A stretch of DNA of 59,297 bases from Muribaculaceae bacterium (GCA_023666885.1 JAMPBB010000003.1:1-59297), one strand, 5' to 3'; shown: positions 31,211 to 41,689, numbered from the stretch's first letter. Made by a program: numbers and translations. The notes: generated from the letters alone by a model not told the origin.

Positions 31211-33619
31211 TCAGAAGTTGATATTCAGGCGCACGTTAAACTGACGGCGCGTAAGATAGTTGGGTACGGCATACTGGATATTGTTGACATCCGTCACCCA
31301 ATAATAGTTGCTTACGTTTGATATGTCAAACAGGTTGAACACATCAGCCCCTATCCATATGCTTTTTATATGGCGTAACATTCCGCTTCGGCTCTCGCCT
31401 TCCTTCAATTCCGGCAGCAAGCTATAGGACAGACCTATATCAACACGTTTATATGCCGGAGTGCGGAAATAGCTGATATCGCGGGTGCTATGAGGCGCCG
31501 TCATAGGCAGTCCATCCGACAGGATACCCTTCAGACTGAATTTCAGCCGTGGAATCTTCGTGAAGTAATCATTGAAGTATACAGCCAGATTGTAACGCCG
31601 TTCGGTAGGGCGCGGCACACTCACGCCGTTGATGTCCTCACGCGTCTTCATCAGCGACAGACTGATCCAGGAATCGCTACCCGGCACAAACTGACCGAAC
31701 AGCTTCATGTCAATACCCATGGCATATCCACCTGACTGATTAAGACCGGAATAGCTTACCTTCAAATTATCAAGTTCATAGGGTATGAGATCAGACAGCG
31801 CCTTGTAATATACCTCACCGGACAGCTTAAACGGACGGTTCATGGCCCGGAAAGTATAGTCAGTACCGAGTATGAACTGGAGGCTGCGCTGCGACTTTAT
31901 ATCGGAATTCAAATGCACTGTCATATTACCTGACTCATCAGGGAGAGCCAATCGGAACTCCTTATAGAAAGGCGACTGATAGTAAAGTCCGGTAGCAAAA
32001 CGCAATGCCCAGTTAGGATTTCGTGAAGGTACAAATCCGATATTGACACGAGGACTGACCAACGTTTCCTTGTTGAAACTCCAGTGTGAGAATCTTACTC
32101 CGGCATTTAGCACCAACAGGCCGGCAGAGCCATTGAATTGTATGTCATCCTGAATAAATCCATGCATACGAGTGCTTGAAAGATCATGATTGGAGCTAAG
32201 GCTATAAATAAGCTTGAGCGCATCAGGATTGACAGGCTGGGAAAAACCCGCTGAATCACGCCGCTCCCATTCCCTGCTGCGGTCATGGATACGTTCTGAC
32301 TGCACACCTATACCATAAGTAAACGTGTTACGGCGCACTTTTGTAGTACCGCGGAGCTGGCCGGACAGCACTTCCGATTTGAGCCTGTTTCGAGCATGTT
32401 CCTGATAACGGCCTACTCCCAACTCTCCACCTATGCCACTGCCCGATGTGCCGGCCTGGTCAAGCCAGTACTCACCGGATATATCGTAGGCCACAAGTTC
32501 GTTGCTCAAAAATCCTGAACCAATGAATGACAGCTTAGTACCGGGCACGGCGTTCCAATCAAGCGTCAATGCCCCGAAATACGTTTCAAACCGATCCTTC
32601 TCCATTCCGTCAAAATACACAGTAAACTGCTTGGCATCCTCCGCAGTGCCGAAATTCGTAGTACGGTTGGTAGGTGTAAACTTGTAATTGTTCACTGCCA
32701 CATTACCAAGGAATGACACCCTGAATTTTGATGAAAGGTTAAGCGTCATGTTGGTCTGGTAATCAAAAAACGAGGGGTCGTACTCCCCTTTCGTTTCAAG
32801 AGAACTGAGCAAGGAATTATTTTTCTTATATCTTACGCCATGCAGCTGCGAGAACCGTCCTGCGCTCTGCCCTATTGACAATGAGGCTCCCATCAGACTC
32901 GCGCTCACCGAACCTTCAAAAGCTTCCGGTTGGCGATATGTAATGTCAAGCGCCGAGGACATCTTATCAGCATACGCCGCAGTGAATCCACCGGTAGAGA
33001 ACGACACCGCCCCTACCATATCAGGATTTATTATGGACAGTCCTTCCTGCTGCCCGTTGGTGACAAGTAGTGGGCGGTACACCTCTATACCGTTGATATA
33101 CACACTGTTTTCATCGTACGTGCCACCTCTTACCGAATACTGTGAGGACAGTTCATTGCCGGAACTGACTCCGCCCATAGTAGCCAGCATTGACTCGATG
33201 CTGCCTCCGGTGGCATCCGGAGCGTTACGCAGGCTCTTGGTATCTATCTTCTGAAGAGAGCCCGTCTGCTTACGTATTTCTGTTACGGAAACCTCATCAA
33301 GCACTCGGGTGCTTTCACGCATCTGCATGTTCAGGGTTATATCACCTTTGGGAGCAAACAGCGTACGCCGCTCTTCGTTAAACCCTATGCATGTGAACAG
33401 CACTGTCAGCGTATCGGCCGAAGCGCATGAAATACGGTAAGTACCTTCAAGCGAACTCGTAGTAGACACCGACGTTCCGGCCACCTTAACGGTGACAAAT
33501 TCAATAGGCTCGTCGGAAGCATCCGTAATACGCCCATGTATAGTGACTCCGGCCGCACGGCTTATAACCGGAAGCAGGATAAAAACAGTCAGTAGGATAT
33601 ATGTAAATATATAACGCAT
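31211..33619 (-). CDS. TonB-dependent receptor with carboxypeptidase-like N-terminal domain
   Basis: 802 residues. Signal peptide (about 1-22), then a CarboxypepD_reg-like domain (GVTIHGRITDASDEPIEFVTVKVAG, about 24-105), a plug domain (SIESMLATMGGVSSGNELSSQYSVRGG, with DENSVYINGIEVY) and a large barrel ending RRQFNVRLNINF with terminal Phe. This architecture is the Bacteroidota-type receptor; with no SusD next to it, it is not a standard SusC pair. Substrate unknown. Monocistronic, divergent from the DUF3298 gene. Confidence 0.9.
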   Translation of the reverse strand: MRYIFTYILLTVFILLPVISRAAGVTIHGRITDASDEPIEFVTVKVAGTSVSTTSSLEGTYRISCASADTLTVLFTCIGFNEERRTLFAPKGDITLNMQMRESTRVLDEVSVTEIRKQTGSLQKIDTKSLRNAPDATGGSIESMLATMGGVSSGNELSSQYSVRGGTYDENSVYINGIEVYRPLLVTNGQQEGLSIINPDMVGAVSFSTGGFTAAYADKMSSALDITYRQPEAFEGSVSASLMGASLSIGQSAGRFSQLHGVRYKKNNSLLSSLETKGEYDPSFFDYQTNMTLNLSSKFRVSFLGNVAVNNYKFTPTNRTTNFGTAEDAKQFTVYFDGMEKDRFETYFGALTLDWNAVPGTKLSFIGSGFLSNELVAYDISGEYWLDQAGTSGSGIGGELGVGRYQEHARNRLKSEVLSGQLRGTTKVRRNTFTYGIGVQSERIHDRSREWERRDSAGFSQPVNPDALKLIYSLSSNHDLSSTRMHGFIQDDIQFNGSAGLLVLNAGVRFSHWSFNKETLVSPRVNIGFVPSRNPNWALRFATGLYYQSPFYKEFRLALPDESGNMTVHLNSDIKSQRSLQFILGTDYTFRAMNRPFKLSGEVYYKALSDLIPYELDNLKVSYSGLNQSGGYAMGIDMKLFGQFVPGSDSWISLSLMKTREDINGVSVPRPTERRYNLAVYFNDYFTKIPRLKFSLKGILSDGLPMTAPHSTRDISYFRTPAYKRVDIGLSYSLLPELKEGESRSGMLRHIKSIWIGADVFNLFDISNVSNYYWVTDVNNIQYAVPNYLTRRQFNVRLNINF

Positions 33620-33677
33620 GATATATCCATAACGTAGTTTTAGGCACTAAATTATAATATTCGGCGAAAGAAATACC

Positions 33678-33685
33678 TATCTTTG
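33678..33685 (+). promoter_or_regulatory. -7 promoter element upstream of the DUF3298 gene
   Basis: TATCTTTG matches TAnnTTTG and is 36 bases before the ATG at 33721. No TTTG at the standard upstream distance. Confidence 0.5.
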
Positions 33686-33720
33686 CATATCTATATTATA
33701 AAGACATACGTACAAGCTAT

Positions 33721-34914
33721 ATGAAACATCTGCTCACCTCCATATTTTTAGGCATCATTCTTCTCGGTGTAATGCCATTGACGCTGAATATGTGCCCCGC
33801 CAATATCTCGGCTCAAGAAAAGGCGTTTGAGGTAACCGACTTCGGCGATTCGCTTACCACTGTCAATGGAGTTACATACGCATTAATATCTGATGATGAC
33901 GATGACGGAATCATATCATCCCGTAACAAATTATATATAATGGCGTACGACAGTGACGGCTCCCCCATTGACAGCTGCTGCATATATGGTGTATTTAATG
34001 CCATATCCGCATCTGATGGTGTGTGCAGTATAGTGGCAGGTGCCGACACATTAAATATCTCACTTGACTCCCTACCTGACAGCATAGATCTCCGACCCTA
34101 TAACGTACACCCCGGGGCTGCAACAAGTTCTGTTGACCGTACGTTCGCACTCTCCGACTCTTCATATGAATGCCGATACTTGGCTGAGGTATCGCTCCTA
34201 CCCAACACCTGCCCGGGCATCATGAAATACCTTAATGACTATCTTCTCGCCAATATCAGTGCATATAATTTTTCAGAGGACAGTTATTCAGTGACCCCAT
34301 ATAGCGGCAACCTCGGCGATGTCACATCCATGCTTAATCATTATTTCAACGAGTACAAACATATATACTTCAACGAGTATGATTACACTCCGGAGGCCGG
34401 TGAACCAAAGATAGGCCCACAATACAACCTATTCTTTTCAATGCTGCCGACATGGGAGAGTACGGACAAAAGCCTTGTGACATATAAATTCTATATATTT
34501 GATTACTATGGCGGTGCCCATGGTGGGATGAACGAGTTCTATGCCACATTCAATGCGCATACCGGCCAACGATTGAGAGCCAATGACCTGATTGATGCCG
34601 AAGGATTTGACTTATGCCTCAAATCGTTGGAACAACAGCTTACCGCCTACAGGCTCAAAAGCCAAGGAATAGATGTAACGGATACGGACGATTATACCGT
34701 TGCACCTGACTTGGACATAGAATACGAAAGCATAACGGCATCATCCAATGATAAACTTAAGGAGAATTACGGCGGCCACTGGTATCCAATCCCGGCCATG
34801 ACAGGCAAAGGTCTGGTATTCTCCTATCAGCCATACGAGAATGGATCCTTTGCCGACGGTATCAGGCACTATACCGTAAGCTATGACCTGCTTAAGAAAC
34901 ACCTAAAAATATAG
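33721..34914 (+). CDS. Secreted DUF3298 domain protein
   Basis: 397 residues with a signal peptide (about 1-31, ending near NISAQ). The N-terminal third is Asp/Ser-rich and unfamiliar (SDDDDDGII). The C-terminal part, with FYIFDYYGGAHGGMNEFYATFNAHTGQRL, is the DUF3298 signature seen in RsiV-like and Bacteroidota periplasmic proteins. In RsiV this fold binds lysozyme, but nothing here shows an anti-sigma domain, so function is open. Monocistronic. Confidence 0.8.
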   Translation: MKHLLTSIFLGIILLGVMPLTLNMCPANISAQEKAFEVTDFGDSLTTVNGVTYALISDDDDDGIISSRNKLYIMAYDSDGSPIDSCCIYGVFNAISASDGVCSIVAGADTLNISLDSLPDSIDLRPYNVHPGAATSSVDRTFALSDSSYECRYLAEVSLLPNTCPGIMKYLNDYLLANISAYNFSEDSYSVTPYSGNLGDVTSMLNHYFNEYKHIYFNEYDYTPEAGEPKIGPQYNLFFSMLPTWESTDKSLVTYKFYIFDYYGGAHGGMNEFYATFNAHTGQRLRANDLIDAEGFDLCLKSLEQQLTAYRLKSQGIDVTDTDDYTVAPDLDIEYESITASSNDKLKENYGGHWYPIPAMTGKGLVFSYQPYENGSFADGIRHYTVSYDLLKKHLKI

Positions 34915-34964
34915 GTACCGCCATTCTATCTTTCCGCATCAGCACCGGAATCATAATATTTTAG

Positions 34965-34972
34965 TACTTTTG
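34965..34972 (+). promoter_or_regulatory. -7 promoter element upstream of ugd
   Basis: TACTTTTG matches TAnnTTTG, 21 bases before the ugd ATG at 34993, a normal leader length. Confidence 0.5.
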
Positions 34973-34992
34973 CATCAAACATAAGCCATAAA

Positions 34993-36303
34993 ATGAATAT
35001 AGCTGTAGTAGGAACCGGATATGTAGGTCTTGTGTCAGGTGCATGCTTTGCCGAAGTGGGCATTGATGTCACTTGCGTGGACGTTGACAAAAGTAAGATA
35101 GAAAATCTGCGTAAGGGTCTGATTCCAATATACGAACCCGGCCTTGAAGATTTAGTGAAGCGCAATGTCAGTGAAGGGCGCCTGCACTTCACCACTGACC
35201 TGACACAGTGCCTGGACAATGTTGAAGTAGTGTTTTGTGCCGTAGGGACACCTCCTGATGAGGACGGCAGCGCTGACTTGAAATATGTCAAGGAGGTAGC
35301 CCGCGAGTTCGGCCGAAACATAAACCGATACTCCATTCTGGTAACCAAAAGCACTGTCCCGGTAGGTACCTCCAAGATTATCAGAGCTGAGATAGAGAAA
35401 GAGCTCGCCGCCAGAGGAGCGGATATACCGTTTGAGGTGGCATCCAACCCGGAATTTCTCAAAGAAGGAGCCGCTATAAAGGACTTCATGTCGCCTGACC
35501 GCGTGGTGATAGGCATTGAGAGCCCTCGCGCCCGAAAGGTCATGGAGCGTCTGTACCGCCCATTCCTGCTAAACAATTTCCGTGTGATATTCATGGATAT
35601 AGCATCGGCTGAAATGACCAAATATGCCGCCAATTCAATGCTTGCCACCCGAATATCGTTCATGAATGACATAGCCAACCTGTGCGAGCTTGTGGGCGCC
35701 GATGTTAACATGGTGCGTAAAGGCATAGGCACGGATGCCCGTATAGGCACCAAATTCCTCTATCCCGGCTGCGGCTACGGAGGCTCCTGTTTCCCTAAGG
35801 ACGTCAAGGCACTGGCAAGCACAGCCCGCGAACACGGATATATAATGCGAGTGATAGAGGCTGTGGATGAGGTGAACGAGCATCAGAAATCAGCCGTATG
35901 CCGGAAACTGCATGAGGAGCTCGGCTCTCTTCGCAATAAAAAGATAGCCATATGGGGACTTGCGTTCAAGCCTGAAACTGATGATATGCGCGAGGCACCA
36001 TCACTCGTGGTAATGGATACTCTGCTGGCCGACGGTGCTGAGATAACGGTATATGACCCGGTGGCAATGACTGAGTGCGAGCGGCGTATTGGCCATAAGG
36101 TAACCTACGCCAAGGATATGTACGATGCGGCCATTGATGCCGATGCCGTAGTGCTGCTTACCGAGTGGAAGCAGTTTCGCGTACCTTCATGGCGCGTACT
36201 GGCCAAGACCATGCGAGGCAACCTTATAGTGGACGGCCGAAACATCTATGACCCGACCGAACTTGAAGAGGAGGGCTTCCGATACCGCTGTATCGGCCGC
36301 TAA
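34993..36303 (+). CDS. ugd: UDP-glucose 6-dehydrogenase
   Basis: 436 residues, usual length. NAD-binding GTGYVG (7-12), then STVPVGT and NPEFLKEGAA, the central AEMTKYAANSMLATRISFMNDIANL helix, and the catalytic Cys266 in GCGYGGSCFPKD. It oxidises UDP-glucose to UDP-glucuronate, a precursor for surface polysaccharide. Monocistronic between a promoter element and a strong terminator hairpin; it may support capsule made elsewhere. Confidence 0.95.
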   Translation: MNIAVVGTGYVGLVSGACFAEVGIDVTCVDVDKSKIENLRKGLIPIYEPGLEDLVKRNVSEGRLHFTTDLTQCLDNVEVVFCAVGTPPDEDGSADLKYVKEVAREFGRNINRYSILVTKSTVPVGTSKIIRAEIEKELAARGADIPFEVASNPEFLKEGAAIKDFMSPDRVVIGIESPRARKVMERLYRPFLLNNFRVIFMDIASAEMTKYAANSMLATRISFMNDIANLCELVGADVNMVRKGIGTDARIGTKFLYPGCGYGGSCFPKDVKALASTAREHGYIMRVIEAVDEVNEHQKSAVCRKLHEELGSLRNKKIAIWGLAFKPETDDMREAPSLVVMDTLLADGAEITVYDPVAMTECERRIGHKVTYAKDMYDAAIDADAVVLLTEWKQFRVPSWRVLAKTMRGNLIVDGRNIYDPTELEEEGFRYRCIGR

Positions 36304-36319
36304 AACATAGGCTCACAAT

Positions 36320-36366
36320 AAAGCCAAAGGGCTTCCATCTGTTTCGGATGGGAGCCCTTTGGCTTT
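36320..36366. terminator. Bidirectional terminator between ugd and rpmH
   Basis: A long stem of about 20 bp with one mismatch region (left arm 36320-36339, AAAGCCAAAGGGCTTCCATC; right arm 36347-36366) and a 7-base loop separates two convergent genes. Arms begin in A-rich and end in T-rich sequence, so it can act for both strands. Confidence 0.8.
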
Positions 36367-36387
36367 GCTGCTAAAAAATAAAGCTTA

Positions 36388-36543
36388 TTATTTTCCGGCT
36401 ATAGAGTCGCTTACGGTAAGACGCAGACGACCCTTGGCACGACGGCGAGCAAGCACCTTACGGCCATCAGCGGTAGACATTCTTTCACGGAATCCGTGCT
36501 TATTTACTCTTTTGCGGTTTGAGGGTTGAAATGTTCTTTTCAT
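36388..36543 (-). CDS. rpmH: 50S ribosomal protein L34
   Basis: 51 residues, [19 protein letters not shown] at the start and [14 protein letters not shown] near the end, an unmistakable L34 sequence: short, strongly basic, with the family's invariant TFQPSNRKR. It is a component of the large ribosomal subunit. In many bacteria it is beside rnpA and dnaA; here it is alone between ugd and the mannobiose operon, as is common in Bacteroidota. A promoter element lies about 45 bases upstream. Confidence 0.97.
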   Translation of the reverse strand: MKRTFQPSNRKRVNKHGFRERMSTADGRKVLARRRAKGRLRLTVSDSIAGK

Positions 36544-36585
36544 TGCCTTTTTATTTTGTTTCGTTTATATTCACAATTCAGGGTG

Positions 36586-36617
36586 CAAATTTACACAAAT
36601 ATTTTAATTTCTGCAAG
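36586..36617 (-). promoter_or_regulatory. Promoter of rpmH
   Basis: On the minus strand CTTG (36617-36614, one base off TTTG) and TAAATTTG (36593-36586) are 20 bases apart. Predicted transcription start is about 35 bases before the rpmH ATG. Confidence 0.6.
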
Positions 36618-36631
36618 TTCGCAATCAAAAA

Positions 36632-37831
36632 CTATTTTAACAAACTTATGGCCTCCAGACAAGCTCTTGAATTGTGGTACGGGCACTTCCAGAATCCGGC
36701 CTTGTCCTCATTCCTGTTTATACTTCCATCCGGCAGTCGGCTCCAATACCACTCGCCACATTCGGCATCCACAAGAGCTCCCTTGATGTAACTCCAAGTT
36801 TTCAAGGCACTTGTCAAATATTGCGCCATACCATGATAGCGGTACAGATACAGCTGCCCCACAAGAGCCTCAGCCTGTACCCACCAATGCTTTTCATTAT
36901 CGTATCGGCCATCTGCATGACGCTCGTACACCATGGAGCCGTCTACACACAGCCCCTGCAATGCAGCCATGGCAAGATGTTTGGTAGCATGCATCACCTC
37001 AGCTTCCATCTCATTATCACCGACACTACGGGCGGCTTCCAATAGGAGCCATGATGCCTCAATATCATGTCCGTAGGATATTATTCCGTCCTGACGTTCC
37101 CACGCATCATTAAAGAATAGCCCCATATGACGGGTGTTCTTGTCTATTATATGATCAAGAAATACCCGCAGCAATGACATGGTTGACTCTCTTACATCCG
37201 GATCACCCGTGGCCCGAAGTAAAGCCGAATAAGCCTCCAGAATATGCAGATGGGTGTTCATGGTCTTGGATGAGTTGGCATCCTTGTCGCTGAGGCGCAT
37301 ATCAGCTATTGGCATCCACTCACGCGTGGTGGCTTCGAAATATCCACCCATCTCCCGGTCACGGCTATGCCGTTCTATATCGTGATACAGCTTCATGGCT
37401 GCATCTAATGATACCGCATCGCCTCCCACAGCCATTGAGTATTCAGCAAGTCCGTATATGGTAAATGCTATGGCATAGAACTGCTTTTTAGTGTCAGACG
37501 GAGTGCCGTCAGCATTCACTGACCAGTAGACGCCTCCGAATTCATGGTCCACAAAGTACCGGAGTATGTAATCCCGGGCACGCACAGCCATTGCCAAGTA
37601 CTCGGCCCGTCCTGTAGCCGCGTATGCTGCGGCAAACGACCATAGGATGCGGGCATTCATTATGGCACCCTTTTCAGCATCAGGCCAAAGCCGGTCAAAC
37701 CCATCGCGGCGTCCGTAGAAGCCACCGTTGACGTCATCCACCATCCTGTCCATCCAGTATGGCAGAATGTTGTCCGTAAGATTTGACTCCAACTGGGATA
37801 TTACCGCCGATATATCTTCACTATCCATCAT
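36632..37831 (-). CDS. Cellobiose/mannobiose 2-epimerase (AGE family)
   Basis: 399 residues forming an (alpha/alpha)6 barrel. Family marks are NARILWSFAAAY, FYAIAFTIYGLAEYS, NTHLHILEAYSAL, SYGHDIEASWLLLEA, HWWVQAEAL and KCPYHNSRACLE, supplying the several His residues of the active site. It converts the reducing-end mannose of beta-1,4-mannobiose to glucose, giving mannosyl-glucose for the phosphorylase encoded upstream. Its start overlaps the transporter stop by one base. Same gene order as the B. fragilis mannan operon (BF0771-BF0774 as I recall it). Confidence 0.92.
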   Translation of the reverse strand: MMDSEDISAVISQLESNLTDNILPYWMDRMVDDVNGGFYGRRDGFDRLWPDAEKGAIMNARILWSFAAAYAATGRAEYLAMAVRARDYILRYFVDHEFGGVYWSVNADGTPSDTKKQFYAIAFTIYGLAEYSMAVGGDAVSLDAAMKLYHDIERHSRDREMGGYFEATTREWMPIADMRLSDKDANSSKTMNTHLHILEAYSALLRATGDPDVRESTMSLLRVFLDHIIDKNTRHMGLFFNDAWERQDGIISYGHDIEASWLLLEAARSVGDNEMEAEVMHATKHLAMAALQGLCVDGSMVYERHADGRYDNEKHWWVQAEALVGQLYLYRYHGMAQYLTSALKTWSYIKGALVDAECGEWYWSRLPDGSINRNEDKAGFWKCPYHNSRACLEAISLLK

Positions 37832-39291
37832 TATGAATTAGTATTTGCAAAATCTGTCATTTCATCCTGCTGAGGTGACCGTGTATCGGCAGATACAGGC
37901 ATACGGCGCACCTTTAGCTCTGCCACAATACGTTCCACAGCCGTGGTGGTCAGCGGATAGAAGGACACTACCAATATGGCCAGTACGGATACCGCCGCGG
38001 GTATAAACGTCATTAGCATCCACAGGCATGTAAGGGCTCCCTCAGGCTGGACAAGCGCATCGGCGCCGGCTTCGGCCGAACGGGTTATATATCCGCATGC
38101 TTCCAGAAGCCACAATACAGCAGCTCCACCTATTGCACCGCCAAACTTCTGCGCCATAGATGATGATGAGAAAATAAGCCCGGTAGAAGCTGTGTTATTC
38201 TTAAGTTCGGAATAGTCCGAAACATCGGCATACATGGACCATACCAGCGGCGACATTATACCGGTAAGCATAGATATAAGCACTTGCAACACAAGCATCC
38301 ACCAATATCCGGCTGATGACAGCGGAACGAAGAAGAATGCTATACTGAGCACCACGAGAGCCGCATTGACAGCTATGAAAGTGGTTTTCTTTCCCAAGCG
38401 TCCGGCTATTGACACCGTCATGGCCACGCCCACCATATTCGCCACCTCACCTATACTCAAGAAAAGGCCGGAATAGAACAGGAATGACACCGAAAACAGG
38501 AATATATTTGCATCTGGGCCTATGACATCGGCAAAGAAATAAGCCACCGTGGCGCCGCGCACAGTACAGAACATATTGAAGCACAGAGCAGCACCGATAA
38601 GGAGCCACCAAGGCTTGTTGCTCAGCAGCGACTTGAAGTCATCGCCTATGCTTACCGTTGACTGCGTGTGCAGATGCTCGCGAGTGAGTTTGAAACAGAG
38701 CAGGAACAGTACAAAGCAGGCCGCAGCTATAACTATCATGGCAAACTGCCAGCTTGTGGCCGGAGAAAAGCCCATTGACCTCTCAAATATATTGCATATA
38801 GGCTCCCATGCTGCAAGCGCTATAAACGAACCGCCGTATGCAAAGAACATACGGAACGATGAGAACACCGTCTTTTCTTTCGGATTCTCGCTTACCACAC
38901 CGAGCATGGCTCCGTAAGGCACATTTATACCCGTATATACCGTCATCATAAGTATATATGTGACGTATGCCCATATGAGTTTGCCGGCATAGGACCAGTC
39001 AGGGGTGGTAAACAGGAGTATGCCACATATCGAGAACGGGGCCGCCATAAACAACAGATACGGACGGTATTTGCCCCAGCGGGTATTAGTGCGGTCAGCC
39101 ACTATGCCCATCATGGGATCCGACACCGCATCCCATATGCGCGTCACCAATACAAGCACTCCCGCATCAATGAGTGAGAGCCCGAATATATTGGAATAAA
39201 AGAAGGGCAGATAATAACTGAACACCTTCCAGAACATGGACGATGCCATATCGCCGAAGCCGTAGCCTATTTTCTCCGAAAGTTTTGCCAT
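37831..39291 (-). CDS. GPH-family sugar:cation symporter
   Basis: 486 residues with twelve predicted membrane segments. The opening KLSEKIGYGFGDMASSMFWKVFSYYLPFFYSNIFG and DAVSDPMMGIVADRTNTRWGKYRPY are characteristic of the glycoside-pentoside-hexuronide:cation symporters (MelB-like). In this operon it should bring beta-mannobiose or related oligosaccharides across the inner membrane. Lies between the epimerase and GH130 genes. Confidence 0.9.
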   Translation of the reverse strand: MAKLSEKIGYGFGDMASSMFWKVFSYYLPFFYSNIFGLSLIDAGVLVLVTRIWDAVSDPMMGIVADRTNTRWGKYRPYLLFMAAPFSICGILLFTTPDWSYAGKLIWAYVTYILMMTVYTGINVPYGAMLGVVSENPKEKTVFSSFRMFFAYGGSFIALAAWEPICNIFERSMGFSPATSWQFAMIVIAAACFVLFLLCFKLTREHLHTQSTVSIGDDFKSLLSNKPWWLLIGAALCFNMFCTVRGATVAYFFADVIGPDANIFLFSVSFLFYSGLFLSIGEVANMVGVAMTVSIAGRLGKKTTFIAVNAALVVLSIAFFFVPLSSAGYWWMLVLQVLISMLTGIMSPLVWSMYADVSDYSELKNNTASTGLIFSSSSMAQKFGGAIGGAAVLWLLEACGYITRSAEAGADALVQPEGALTCLWMLMTFIPAAVSVLAILVVSFYPLTTTAVERIVAELKVRRMPVSADTRSPQQDEMTDFANTNS

Positions 39292-39357
39292 GGTAAAGTT
39301 TAATGATTGGTTTTAAGAATTGTGTACGGATCGCCGAGGATCCGTACACAATATATA

Positions 39358-40521
39358 TTATATAATACTAAGATTCGAATCTATCAGTCGGTTTATAGCC
39401 TTCACTGACTCACCGGTGCTCAGTCCGTCGGCCGGAGTGTTGAAGCAATAATCCACAAGGCGGTCAATGGTAGAGGTGGCAACGTGCATACGCGTATCGG
39501 ACGATGCATAATATATATACACCTTGCCGTCATCATCGGCTATCCAGCCGTTGGAGAACAGCACATTCATTACATCGCCCACATACTCGCCCCCTACGGG
39601 AGCCATGAAGTATCCGCCCGGACACGCTATCTCGCGCCACGGCTCATCAAGCGCCGTCATATAAAGATACAGTACATAACGCAACCCCGAAGCACATGCA
39701 CGCACGCCATGTGCCAGATGCAGCCAGCCCCTGGACGTCTTTATGGGGTGCGGTCCCTCACCATTCTTCACCTCCTTTATAGTGTGGTATGCGCGGCTGT
39801 CTATGATACGCTCCTCGGTTATCTCCGCATGGGTCATGTCATCCACAAGCGCCCATCCGATACCCCCACCGGAGCCGGTATCAATAAATCCATCCTGCGG
39901 ACGGGTGTAGAGAGCGTACTTGCCGTCAACAAATTCCGGATGAAGCACCACATTGCGCTGCTGGCTCCGGCTCTTCAGGTCCGGGAGGCGCTCCCACGTG
40001 ACAAGGTCGTGGGTGCGGGCTATGCCGCAAGTGGCCACAGCAGCCGACAGGTCGGCCGGACAGCTGTCGTCATGGCGCTCTGCGCAGAACAGGCCGTAGA
40101 TCCATCCGTCCTCATGCTGAGTGAGGCGCATATCATACACATTGGTAGTGAGCACATCCGTTTCAGGCATGGTTATGGGTCTGTCCCAGAAGCGGAAATT
40201 ATTTATGCCGTCAGGGCTCTCGGCCACCGCGAAGTACGATTTTCTGTCCATACCCTCCACTCTCACCACGAGCAGATACCGCCCGTCAAGCTTTATAGCG
40301 CCGGAATTAAGCGTGGCGTTCACACCTATCCGTTCCATAAAGTAGGGATTGGTAGCCGGATTATAATCATACTTCCATGTAGGCGGTACTGTTTCAGCCG
40401 TGATGATGGGGTAACGGTAACGGGAGTAGATGCCATTACCTTCCACCGGGGAATTCACCCTACGAATCAGCTCTTCATAACGCGATTCTATCATCGCCTT
40501 CCGAAATTCAAATTCAGTCAT
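39358..40521 (-). CDS. GH130 4-O-beta-D-mannosyl-D-glucose phosphorylase
   Basis: 387 residues, five-bladed beta-propeller. It phosphorolyses mannosyl-glucose to mannose-1-phosphate and glucose. [15 protein letters not shown] holds the proposed proton-donor Asp (residue 130, equivalent to Asp131 of the B. fragilis enzyme), and the phosphate-binding Arg/Lys/His set appears along RFWDRP, RPQDGF and [13 protein letters not shown]. The operon with an epimerase, symporter and GH26 makes this the GH130 subgroup 1 enzyme instead of a mannooligosaccharide phosphorylase. Confidence 0.92.
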   Translation of the reverse strand: MTEFEFRKAMIESRYEELIRRVNSPVEGNGIYSRYRYPIITAETVPPTWKYDYNPATNPYFMERIGVNATLNSGAIKLDGRYLLVVRVEGMDRKSYFAVAESPDGINNFRFWDRPITMPETDVLTTNVYDMRLTQHEDGWIYGLFCAERHDDSCPADLSAAVATCGIARTHDLVTWERLPDLKSRSQQRNVVLHPEFVDGKYALYTRPQDGFIDTGSGGGIGWALVDDMTHAEITEERIIDSRAYHTIKEVKNGEGPHPIKTSRGWLHLAHGVRACASGLRYVLYLYMTALDEPWREIACPGGYFMAPVGGEYVGDVMNVLFSNGWIADDDGKVYIYYASSDTRMHVATSTIDRLVDYCFNTPADGLSTGESVKAINRLIDSNLSII

Positions 40522-40543
40522 AATTAAGAGATTTGTAAAGAAC

Positions 40544-41662
40544 TTATTTTATGTTCATCATATCTTTTGCAAACAAGGTCAGCGTGTCGGCGCGGAATGC
40601 CTTGATTGATTCCTCGTTCGGGCCGCCCTTGTACGGAGCATAGAAGTGGGTGGGCTTGTCATGGGCATTACGCCATACCACCACATAGGCCACCGGATTC
40701 TGACGTAGCAACGGAAGCAACGTGCCGTCAAACCATCCGTCAACGGTAAGCCCCTCAAGCCCCGTTTCAGAAAAAGCGGCTATCTTGCCATGCTCTTTGG
40801 CCAGACTGCGAACTATACCCAATCCGCGGCCGGCATCCGTAACATAGCGTTCGGCACCCTGCTCGCCGCCGAAATGGTACACATCTATACCCATAATGTC
40901 TATCACATCATCGCCGGGATAACGCTCCATATACTGCTCGGCATCAGCCACGCGGTCAGGCGAATAAGCATAAAGCACGTTGTCAACGCCCTCGGCTTCA
41001 AGCACATCACGCGTACGGCGCCAAAGTGCCTTGTAGTCATCCACTGAGCACAGGGTCTGCCCCCACCAGAACCAGCTTCCGGTGTGTTCATGCCACGGAC
41101 GGAATATTACGCCTATCCTGTTGCCCTCAGCATCCGTAAGCCCCTTGAAGAACTGTGCCAGATTCCTGACCATACCGTCAAAGCGTGCACCTATAGAGTC
41201 AACCGTAAGAATCCGGCTTACAATAGTAGTGTCCGACACCTGCCAGCTGTCAGCGCTGTCCACAGGATTGCGCAGATGCCAGCTGAAAGTGCTTATACCG
41301 CCACGGGCGTTCTGGGCTATCACCTCGTCACGCATACGGCTGAAGCTAACGCCATCTAAGTTTACGCTGTCGGCCATCTCCATGCCGCCCAAGTCCCAGC
41401 TCATCACAGCCGGATAGTCGCCGGCCGTTTCTAACATATCTGACCGTCCGCCGTCCCAGGCCCATGAATGTCCGTACACCGGATCGTCATGATGGCCCAT
41501 CATCACCTTCCCGGAAGCCTCCACAGCCGCCAGACGGTTACGGAGCGCCTCAGCCGGCGTCAGGGATTGAACACTGTCATTGCCGGCACCTTTGCCGTTT
41601 GAGCAGCCGGTAAGAATCATTGTACCGAGCGCCATCGAAGCTAATACGTTTAATAATTTCAT
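40544..41662 (-). CDS. GH26 beta-mannanase/mannobiohydrolase lipoprotein
   Basis: 372 residues. Signal peptide with lipobox MILTGC (Cys20), so the enzyme is anchored to a membrane. GH26 barrel with the acid/base Glu192 in [15 protein letters not shown] and nucleophile Glu299 in [10 protein letters not shown]. It cuts beta-1,4-mannan, probably to mannobiose for the pathway encoded downstream. The start at MKLLNV is chosen over an in-frame ATG 30 bases upstream because the shorter form gives a normal lipoprotein signal. First gene of the mannobiose operon. Confidence 0.92.
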   Translation of the reverse strand: MKLLNVLASMALGTMILTGCSNGKGAGNDSVQSLTPAEALRNRLAAVEASGKVMMGHHDDPVYGHSWAWDGGRSDMLETAGDYPAVMSWDLGGMEMADSVNLDGVSFSRMRDEVIAQNARGGISTFSWHLRNPVDSADSWQVSDTTIVSRILTVDSIGARFDGMVRNLAQFFKGLTDAEGNRIGVIFRPWHEHTGSWFWWGQTLCSVDDYKALWRRTRDVLEAEGVDNVLYAYSPDRVADAEQYMERYPGDDVIDIMGIDVYHFGGEQGAERYVTDAGRGLGIVRSLAKEHGKIAAFSETGLEGLTVDGWFDGTLLPLLRQNPVAYVVVWRNAHDKPTHFYAPYKGGPNEESIKAFRADTLTLFAKDMMNIK

Positions 41663-41681
41663 AGCAGTTAAAAGTAGTACG

Positions 41682-41689
41682 CAAAAGTA
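41682..41689 (-). promoter_or_regulatory. -7 promoter element of the mannobiose operon
   Basis: TACTTTTG on the minus strand matches TAnnTTTG, 20 bases before the GH26 ATG. No standard TTTG upstream, which is common for activator-dependent sugar operons. Confidence 0.5.

Noticed and set aside
39484..40527. 347-residue open frame opposite GH130
   Set aside because: Antisense to a strongly supported gene, with abnormal His/Ile-rich composition.
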